Source of the DNA: Acidipila sp.
GTDB taxonomy: Bacteria > Acidobacteriota > Terriglobia > Acidiferrales > UBA7541
Direction of reading: 5' to 3'
Assembly (NCBI GenBank): GCA_010365215.1
Contig: JAAFGT010000013.1
Span: 16,928-80,927 of the forward strand
Length of the DNA stretch: 64,000 nucleotides
Under the pieces are notes generated by a model that was not told the origin of the DNA, searched no databases, and saw nothing but the letters and a program-made list of their open reading frames with translations. Every line of letters begins with the position of its first letter. Within the stretch, counting starts at the first letter, position 1. The position numbers were made by a program, and so were the translations under genes. Positions 58,153-64,000 of the stretch are shown here, one piece after another.

Positions 58153-60104
58153 TGCCCTTGCTCGACCATCTGTGGATCATTCCCGCGCTGCCTCTGCTGG
58201 GCGCGGCACTGAACGGTTTGCTCGGCAGCCGCTGGCCGAAGTCCGTGGTAAACGCTGTGGCCGCCGGTTCCACGGGCCTGGCCTTCGCCGCGGTGCTTAA
58301 AGTTGTGCAGGAGTTTTCTTCCCTGCCTGCCGCGGCAGTTCCCTGGGTGCGTGCTTATTTTCCCTGGATTGTAGCCGGCAAGTTCCGCGTGGATTTTGCC
58401 TTGCAGGTTGACCAGTTGACCGTGGTGATGCTGCTGGTGGTCACCGGCGTCGGCTGGCTGATTCACATTTATTCCACCGGCTACATGGCGCATGAGGGCG
58501 GCTACTATCGCTTTTTTGCCTACCTCAATCTATTCATGTTCTTCATGCTGGTGCTGGTGCTGGCGGCAAATTACGTGGTGATGTTTGTGGGCTGGGAAGG
58601 CGTAGGGTTGTGCAGCTACCTGCTGATTGGATTTTATTTCCACAAGAAATCGGCTACCGACGCGGGGAAAAAAGCATTTATTGTCAACCGCATCGGCGAC
58701 TTCGGATTCATGCTGGGGATGTTCCTGATCTTCAAAACTTTCGGCGCGTTCGACTTCGCCACGGTGTTCCAGAAAGTTGCCGCGCTGCCGGTGGACCCAT
58801 TGCACCGGTTCGGCACGCTATCGGCGATTGCGCTGCTGCTGTTTGTGGGCGCCATGGGTAAATCGGCGCAGGTGCCGCTTTACGTGTGGCTGCCGGATGC
58901 CATGGAAGGTCCCACGCCGGTGAGCGCGCTGATCCACGCGGCGACCATGGTAACCGCAGGCGTCTACATGGTGGCGCGGTCCAATACGTTTTATCTGCAT
59001 TCATCGGTGGCTATGCATCTGGTCGCGACCATCGGATTAATGTCGGCCTTTTTCGCAGCGACAATTGCATTGGTGCAGACGGATATCAAACGCGTTCTTG
59101 CTTATTCCACGGTAAGCCAGCTGGGTTACATGGTTCTGGCCTGCGGGCTGGGCGCCTTCTCCGCGGGCATTTTTCATTTGATGACGCATGCGTTTTTCAA
59201 GGCGCTGCTGTTCCTGGCGGCGGGCAGCGTCATTCACGCCATGGGCGGCGAGCAGGACCTGCTCAAGATGGGCGGCCTGCGGAAAAAGATTCCGTGGACG
59301 TTTTGGACCATGCTGGTGGGCACACTGGCGATCGCGGGCTTTCCGCCGTTCGCCGGCTTCTTCAGCAAGGATGAGATTCTTTTGGCTTCGCTCACCTCAC
59401 CGGCGGGCGGCGTGGTCACCTATTGGATCGCCCTGCTGACCGCCCTTTTTACTTCGTTCTATATGTTCCGTCTGATTTTTCTTAGCTTCTTCGGGAGCGC
59501 GCGCTACGACGAGCACTCCGTGCATGTGCATGAATCCCCCAGCTCAATGATCGTGCCGCTGGTAATTCTGGCCGTGCTTTCGCTTACCGGCGGCTGGATG
59601 GCCGCTCCCGCGTTGCTGGAAGGGGGCGTAAACCATTTCGAGGCTTACCTGTCTCCCGTATTCGCCGGCATCGCGCATCTTCCGTTCGAGACTCAGTCTG
59701 TAAGCCCGCCGGGATCGGAACACGCTTACATGGCCCTCGCCGTGGCTTCTTCCGCGTTCGGTCTGCTGGTGGCGTGGCTGTTCTATATCCGGCGGCCGGC
59801 CATTCCGGCGAAACTAGCCAAGTTTTTTGATACTCCCTACAACCTGCTGCTGCACAAATATTATGTCGACGAGATCTACGACGCCCTGGTGATCGAGCCA
59901 TTGGAATGGGTCTCAACGAATGTGTTATGGCGTGGCCTGGATGCCGCAGGCATCGATGGGGCGGTGAATGGAACCGCCGACCTGGCTCAAGACTTGGGCG
60001 GACAACTGCGCCGCCTGCAGTCAGGCAATGCGCGCAGTTATGGCACCTGGGTAATTGTTGGAGCGGTGGCGCTCACCACGCTCTTTTTGTGGCTGGTGGC
60101 CTGA
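58152..60104 (+). CDS. nuoL: NADH-quinone oxidoreductase subunit L
   Basis: A 650-residue antiporter-like subunit. The core helices contain the conserved residues of the Mrp/NuoL family: VGWEGVGLCSYLLIGFY (acidic in helix 5), KSAQVPLYVWLPDAMEGPTPVSALIHAATMV-type region in several parts, and DIKRVLAYSTVSQLGYM. The C-terminal lateral helix that spans the membrane arm is predicted near 560-620. It pumps one of the four protons per cycle. The ATG at 58152 overlaps the nuoK stop and gives a normal N-terminus ([11 protein letters not shown]). Confidence 0.95.
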   Translation: MPLLDHLWIIPALPLLGAALNGLLGSRWPKSVVNAVAAGSTGLAFAAVLKVVQEFSSLPAAAVPWVRAYFPWIVAGKFRVDFALQVDQLTVVMLLVVTGVGWLIHIYSTGYMAHEGGYYRFFAYLNLFMFFMLVLVLAANYVVMFVGWEGVGLCSYLLIGFYFHKKSATDAGKKAFIVNRIGDFGFMLGMFLIFKTFGAFDFATVFQKVAALPVDPLHRFGTLSAIALLLFVGAMGKSAQVPLYVWLPDAMEGPTPVSALIHAATMVTAGVYMVARSNTFYLHSSVAMHLVATIGLMSAFFAATIALVQTDIKRVLAYSTVSQLGYMVLACGLGAFSAGIFHLMTHAFFKALLFLAAGSVIHAMGGEQDLLKMGGLRKKIPWTFWTMLVGTLAIAGFPPFAGFFSKDEILLASLTSPAGGVVTYWIALLTALFTSFYMFRLIFLSFFGSARYDEHSVHVHESPSSMIVPLVILAVLSLTGGWMAAPALLEGGVNHFEAYLSPVFAGIAHLPFETQSVSPPGSEHAYMALAVASSAFGLLVAWLFYIRRPAIPAKLAKFFDTPYNLLLHKYYVDEIYDALVIEPLEWVSTNVLWRGLDAAGIDGAVNGTADLAQDLGGQLRRLQSGNARSYGTWVIVGAVALTTLFLWLVA

Positions 60105-60120
60105 CGTGCAATCGAACCAC

Positions 60121-61410
60121 ATGCTGACGCTGGTAACGTTTCTGCCGCTGGCCGGAGGGCTGCTGCTGCTCCTGCTGGGCCGGGAAAGCCACGCAGCCAT
60201 TCGCCGGGTAGCCTTGCTCACGTCCACGGTGACGTTTCTTCTGTCACTGCTTCTGCTGCGTGGTTTCGACGCAACGGCCTCGGGGTATCAGCTTGTCGAG
60301 CGGCGCCCGTGGATGTCCAATCCGCAAATTCAGTACCACATGGGAATGGACGGCATCAGCCTCTTCCTCGTGCTGTTGACGACGTTCCTGATGCCGCTGG
60401 CTGTGCTGTGCTCGTGGGAAAGCATTCACACGCGGGTGAAAGAGTTCTTCCTGATGCTGCTGGCGCTGGAGACGGCAATGATCGGCGTCTTTTTCGCGCT
60501 GGATCTGTTCCTTTTCTTTTTATTCTGGGAAGCCATGCTGATCCCGATGTATTTCCTGATCGGGATCTGGGGCCACGAGCGACGGATTTACGCTGCGATC
60601 AAATTCGTACTCTACACCATGGCCGGGTCCATCCTGATGCTGGTGGCGATCATCTGGCTCTATAGCTTGAGCGGCACGTTCGATCTGCCGAGAATCCAGA
60701 GCCTGCTGCAGGAAGGCGTGATCCGCCTGCCGGTGCGGCAGGAGATGCTGCTGTTCGGAGCGTTTTTTCTGGCGTTCGCCGTGAAGGTGCCGCTATTCCC
60801 GCTGCACACCTGGCTGCCCGACGCGCACGTCGAGGCGCCGACGGCGGGATCGGTGATTCTTGCGGGCGTGTTGCTGAAGATGGGAGCCTACGGCCTGGTG
60901 CGTTTCTGCCTGCCGCTGTTTCCCGACGCGTCGCACAAGTTCGCGCCGTGGATCGTCGGGCTGGCCATTGTAGGAATCATCTACGGCGCGCTGGTGGCGA
61001 TGGTGCAGCCGGACTACAAAAAACTGGTCGCCTATTCCTCCGTAAGCCACATGGGATTTGTGGTGCTGGGCATATTTGTTTTTAACCAGGTGGGGATGCA
61101 GGGCGCGGTCTACCAGATGTTGAACCACGGAGTGTCGAGTGGCGGGCTGTTTCTGGTGGCGGGGATGCTTTACGACCGGCGGCACACGCACATGATCAAG
61201 GAGTTTGGGGGCCTCGCCACGCCGATGCCGGTGCTGTCGTCATTTTTTATTCTGATCACTCTGTCCTCGCTCGGGCTGCCGCTGTTGAATGGTTTCGTCG
61301 GAGAATTCCTGATTCTCACCGGCGCATTTGAGCGGCGCCCGGCGTGGGCGGCGTACGCGGCCACGGGCGTAATTCTTTCCGCGGTCTACTGTGGAGTTAC
61401 CAGCGTGTGA
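60121..61410 (+). CDS. nuoM: NADH-quinone oxidoreductase subunit M (frameshifted; N-terminal 423 residues authentic)
   Basis: This frame codes for the antiporter-like subunit M up to residue 423 (AVY) and then ends after six aberrant residues. Family features are present: FWEAMLIPMYFLIGIWG, VKVPLFPLHTWLPDAHVEAPTAGS in parts and KKLVAYSSVSHMGFV. The normal C-terminal continuation (LWSYQRVIFGEV) is in the frame one base back, from 61389. One base is therefore missing around 61387-61391. Restoring it gives a 528-residue protein, normal for NuoM. A GTG at 60106 is an alternative start; the ATG at 60121 has no ribosome site. Confidence 0.9.
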   Translation: MLTLVTFLPLAGGLLLLLLGRESHAAIRRVALLTSTVTFLLSLLLLRGFDATASGYQLVERRPWMSNPQIQYHMGMDGISLFLVLLTTFLMPLAVLCSWESIHTRVKEFFLMLLALETAMIGVFFALDLFLFFLFWEAMLIPMYFLIGIWGHERRIYAAIKFVLYTMAGSILMLVAIIWLYSLSGTFDLPRIQSLLQEGVIRLPVRQEMLLFGAFFLAFAVKVPLFPLHTWLPDAHVEAPTAGSVILAGVLLKMGAYGLVRFCLPLFPDASHKFAPWIVGLAIVGIIYGALVAMVQPDYKKLVAYSSVSHMGFVVLGIFVFNQVGMQGAVYQMLNHGVSSGGLFLVAGMLYDRRHTHMIKEFGGLATPMPVLSSFFILITLSSLGLPLLNGFVGEFLILTGAFERRPAWAAYAATGVILSAVYCGVTSV

Positions 61411-61706
61411 TTTTCGGCGAAGTGACCTCGGAGAAAAATCGCGACCTTCCTGATGCGTCGCCGCGCGAACGGCTGATTCTGGGCGCGGTTTGCGCGATGA
61501 TTCTGGTCATGGGTGTAGGCTCGCCATTTTTCACGCGGCGCACGGAGAATTCCAGCGCGCGCATTTTCACAGAAATGGAGCGGCCATTTCAATATTTCGC
61601 GCGCGGTGCACCAGCGCAGGGCATTCGGAATACCCGCCAGCCGGTAAGTGCCCCGCCGGATGTGCGCCAGGCGAATGATGCGCGCCCCTTGGCGAGCGAC
61701 CGATGA
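61389..61706 (+). pseudogene. nuoM: C-terminal part of nuoM in shifted frame
   Basis: From 61389 the frame gives LWSYQRVIFGEVTSEKNR and the final helix LILGAVCAMILVMGVGS, matching the known C-terminus of NuoM. The stop at 61704-61706 overlaps the nuoN start codon (ATGA), the same coupling seen elsewhere in the operon, so this is the true end of nuoM. As drawn here it cannot be translated from the main frame. Confidence 0.88.
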
Positions 61707-63148
61707 CGCCGGCGCTTGCGGACGCGTATAGCCTGGCGCCGGTCATCACCGCGTGCGGCTTCGGCATTCTAATTATCGTAGGCGATGCCTTTTTGCCGCG
61801 AGGCGGAAAGAGCTTGCTGGCGCGCATTGGCGTGGTGGGAGCGCTGGCCAGCCTGGCCGCGGTGACCCTGGCCTCGCGCCATACCGACGATGCGTATTCG
61901 GGGCTGATCCGCACCGACGCGTTTAGCCTGTTTTTGGAGTCGCTGATTTTTGTAATTACCGTGCTGGTGATGCTTGGCTCCTATGACTACCTGGTGCGCG
62001 AGGGCCTGCCGCTCGGCGAGTATCACGCGCTGCTTCTGTTTGCCGCGAGCGGCATGGCGGTGATGGCCTCAGCCAACGAGCTGCTGACGGCCTTCGTGGG
62101 CCTGGAAATATCGAGCATCGCCAGCTACGTGCTGGCCGGCTATCGCCGCACAGCCTCGAAATCCAATGAATCGGCGCTGAAATATTTTCTACTGGGGTCG
62201 TTTGCCACGGCGTTTTTCCTGTACGGCGCGGCTATGGTTTATGGCGCCACGGGGACAACGCGTCTGGACGTGCTTCGCGAAATGTTCGTGGCCGGGCGAG
62301 CGCCGGGACCGCTGATGCTGCTGGGCTGCGCGATGATCCTGGTGGGCCTGGGCTTCAAAGCAGCCGTGGCGCCGTTTCAGGTGTGGACGCCGGACGTCTA
62401 CGAGGGCGCTCCCACGCCGGTGACCGCGCTATTTGCCAGCGGGCCGAAGGCGGCGGCATTTGCTCTGCTGGTGCGCATTTTGGTGACCGGCTTCGGCGCG
62501 GCGAACGCAACGTGGTTCTGGGCCATCTGGGTTTCCGCGGTGCTGACGATGTTCATCGGCAACCTGGCGGCGCTCACGCAAAACAATGTAAAACGCATGC
62601 TGGCGTATTCTTCCATCGCGCATGCCGGGTATCTGCTGGTAGCCCTTGCCGCGCGCAGCGAGATCGGAATTGCCGCGCTGCTCTATTATCTGGTGGTGTA
62701 TGCGCTGGTGACGCTGGGGGCGTTCACCATCATCACGCATCTGGGCGAACCGGGAGAGCGGCGCCTGGAGATTGACGCCTACGCCGGACTGGGAACGCGG
62801 CAGCCGTTTACGGCGTTCTGCATGACAATTTTTCTGCTCTCGCTATTGGGATTGCCGATTACCGCGGGCTTCCTGGGCAAATTCTATATTTTCGATTCGG
62901 CTTTGAAAGCCCAGCTTCCCGGCCTGGCGGTCATGCTGGCGATGAACAGCGTGATCGGGGCCTATTACTACCTGCGCCTGGTGCGCGTGATGTACTTCAC
63001 CGAGCCGGAACAGGAGTGGACGCCCGAGCCGGTGACCGCCGGAGTGGGTGCGGTGATGTTCCTGACGGCGGTCGCAGCTTTGGGCTTTGGCCTGTTTCCC
63101 GGCCCGCTGATGACATTCGCAACCATCTCCGCGCAATCCTTCCGATAG
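61703..63148 (+). CDS. nuoN: NADH-quinone oxidoreductase subunit N
   Basis: A 481-residue antiporter-like membrane subunit with about 14 helices. Conserved segments are FVGLEISSIASYVLAGY (acidic residue of helix 5), KAAVAPFQVWTPDVYEGAPTPV (in parts), NNVKRMLAYSSIAHAGYLL and GLPITAGFLGKFY. The ATG at 61703 overlaps the real nuoM stop. It is the last gene of the operon. The atpE gene converges from the other side, 106 bases away, across a terminator that faces the atp transcripts. Confidence 0.95.
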   Translation: MTPALADAYSLAPVITACGFGILIIVGDAFLPRGGKSLLARIGVVGALASLAAVTLASRHTDDAYSGLIRTDAFSLFLESLIFVITVLVMLGSYDYLVREGLPLGEYHALLLFAASGMAVMASANELLTAFVGLEISSIASYVLAGYRRTASKSNESALKYFLLGSFATAFFLYGAAMVYGATGTTRLDVLREMFVAGRAPGPLMLLGCAMILVGLGFKAAVAPFQVWTPDVYEGAPTPVTALFASGPKAAAFALLVRILVTGFGAANATWFWAIWVSAVLTMFIGNLAALTQNNVKRMLAYSSIAHAGYLLVALAARSEIGIAALLYYLVVYALVTLGAFTIITHLGEPGERRLEIDAYAGLGTRQPFTAFCMTIFLLSLLGLPITAGFLGKFYIFDSALKAQLPGLAVMLAMNSVIGAYYYLRLVRVMYFTEPEQEWTPEPVTAGVGAVMFLTAVAALGFGLFPGPLMTFATISAQSFR

Positions 63149-63185
63149 CTCAGCGTCTTGCGTGTCCACGACGGAGTGCCCGCGC

Positions 63186-63226
63186 TATAAAAATCAATCG
63201 GCCCGGAAGCTTGCGCCCCGGGCCGA
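63186..63226 (-). terminator. Rho-independent terminator after atpE
   Basis: A nine-base stem TCGGCCCGG/CCGGGCCGA (63198-63206 with 63218-63226) is followed on the minus strand by TTGATTTTTATAG. It lies 29 bases after the atpE stop. On the plus strand no T-run follows, so it would not be a standard terminator for nuoN. Confidence 0.85.
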
Positions 63227-63254
63227 GGAATAACCGCAGACGGAATTTGAGCCT

Positions 63255-63563
63255 CTAGGACTTCAGATAGATCATCCCGAAGGTGAATAGCACCAGCGTT
63301 TCGATAAACACCAGGCCAAGAATCATGGCGGCGCGGATAGCGTCCGCGGCTCCAGGATTTCGCGCCATGCCTTCGCATGCCGCCGCGGCCACGCGTGACT
63401 GGGCGATTCCGCAAAACGCCGCTGCCAGCGCCATGCCGAACGCCGCGGAAATAGCGATCCAGTTCACTCCCGCAACCACCGGGTTGCCCTCCGCGGCAAA
63501 TGCCGCCGGCGCGACGGAAATCACGAATACCAGCATCAGAAAAATCATCACTGCTTTCCTCAT
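63255..63563 (-). CDS. atpE: ATP synthase subunit c with N-terminal signal sequence
   Basis: A 102-residue rotor-ring subunit. Residues 1-23 form a signal-like hydrophobic stretch ending AFAAEG, then two helices follow with the polar loop ARNPG (67-71). The ion-carrying residue is Glu88 in FIETLVLF; Gln55 on helix 1 aligns with Gln32, and Thr89 with Ser66, of the Na+-binding c subunit of Ilyobacter tartaricus. The gene begins 99 bases after atpB on the same strand, with GGGAG upstream of the ATG. A strong terminator follows, so the F1 genes must be transcribed elsewhere. Confidence 0.94.
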   Translation of the reverse strand: MRKAVMIFLMLVFVISVAPAAFAAEGNPVVAGVNWIAISAAFGMALAAAFCGIAQSRVAAAACEGMARNPGAADAIRAAMILGLVFIETLVLFTFGMIYLKS

Positions 63564-63662
63564 TTCGATTGCTCCCTTAATTAAGAATTTGCCGCAGGAG
63601 GTGGTTCCCGATCACCCCTCATGCAGATCGGGCTCACGCTGGACGGCGATGAAGCCGGAAGA

Positions 63663-64000
63663 TTAATGCTCCTCTGCGACCGCCATGCCCAAATAGACCG
63701 CGGGCAGGACCGTGAACACAAAGGCCTGAATGATCGCTACAAAAATATGAAGCGCGATAAACGCCAATGGAATGATTGCGGGGAAAATTCCGACGGCCAG
63801 GCCGAAGGCGGCATTCTTGGCCATCAGCGATTGCACGGGGATCAGCAGCATGGCCAGAAAAATTCCGTAGAGCAGTTCGCTCGAGAACATGTTGGCCCAG
63901 AGACGGATGGTGAGCGAGAGAACACGGGCGCAGGTGCTGATGATTTCCACCGGGAACAACAGGATGGCCAGCAACAGGCTGCCGAAGGACATCTCTTTCA
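63663..64000 (-). CDS. atpB: ATP synthase subunit a (5' part outside window)
   Basis: The C-terminal 112 or so residues are visible, and the frame stays open past the window end. The essential arginine of the proton channel lies in LTIRLWANMFSSELLYG, and the last helix region in FIALHIFVAIIQAFVFTVLPAVYLGMA (in parts) is typical. It forms the ion half-channels against the c ring. The gene precedes atpE on the same strand. Its start, and any atpI upstream, are beyond the window. Confidence 0.93.
   Translation of the reverse strand, partial: KEMSFGSLLLAILLFPVEIISTCARVLSLTIRLWANMFSSELLYGIFLAMLLIPVQSLMAKNAAFGLAVGIFPAIIPLAFIALHIFVAIIQAFVFTVLPAVYLGMAVAEEH

Noticed and set aside
61387-61395. Programmed frameshift in nuoM
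   Set aside because: The local sequence (TACTGTGG) has no slippery heptamer; an error or mutation is more likely.

Overview
The window is about 58-60% GC chromosomal DNA, densely coded on both strands, and looks like a member of the Acidobacteriota. This is an inference from gene content: an Oar-like TonB-dependent receptor with an N-terminal carboxypeptidase-regulatory domain, a Ser/Thr kinase fused to a TolB-like and TPR region, a DUF1501/DUF1800 pair, a DUF6496 protein, a fused NuoEF and a divergent KamA-like radical SAM enzyme. No rRNA, tRNA, CRISPR array, insertion sequence or phage gene was recognised.

Layout. 1-5010 (minus) is one electron-transfer operon: an outer-membrane cytochrome-porin fusion of Cyc2 type, a di-haem cytochrome c, a secreted cupredoxin-like protein, coxB and coxA (cut by the window edge). 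The order parallels the iron-oxidation (rus) operon of Acidithiobacillus ferrooxidans (cyc2-cyc1-ORF-coxB-coxA) and suggests a route from an extracellular donor to oxygen. 5582-13936 holds a DedA protein and a phosphorelay cluster: a cytosolic poly-HAMP hybrid kinase, a receiver-histidine kinase and two single-domain receivers. 14012-23572 is mixed housekeeping and signalling: KamA-like enzyme, Ser/Thr kinase, LigA, a lipid kinase, a YdjM-like protein and a second DedA. 23824-28815 encodes a proton-pumping membrane pyrophosphatase followed closely by a copper P-type ATPase. 28862-41068 carries DUF1501, DUF1800, small proteins, a stand-alone LigD polymerase domain, a 1-Cys peroxiredoxin, an alcohol dehydrogenase, proline dehydrogenase, PilZ, YihY, a class III aminotransferase and two unknowns. 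41362-46521 is a TonB receptor next to a LytS-type kinase, with tandem direct repeats at the receptor promoter. 46626-49640 has ribA, two SRPBCC proteins, an ArsR repressor with a palindrome over its own start codon, ThiS and an unknown.

49733-63148 is a complex I operon, nuoA-C-D-EF-G-H-J-K-L-M-N. It lacks nuoB and nuoI, and nuoM has an apparent single-base frameshift. It converges on atpB-atpE (minus; atpB cut by the window edge), whose transcription ends in a clear intrinsic terminator directly after atpE.

The window therefore holds large parts of an aerobic respiratory chain: an unusual terminal-oxidase input at one end, complex I and the ATP synthase rotor/stator membrane genes at the other, with a pyrophosphatase pump and copper export between. 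Domain calls rest on motifs read by eye. Promoters, operators and start choices are inferred from sequence patterns only.
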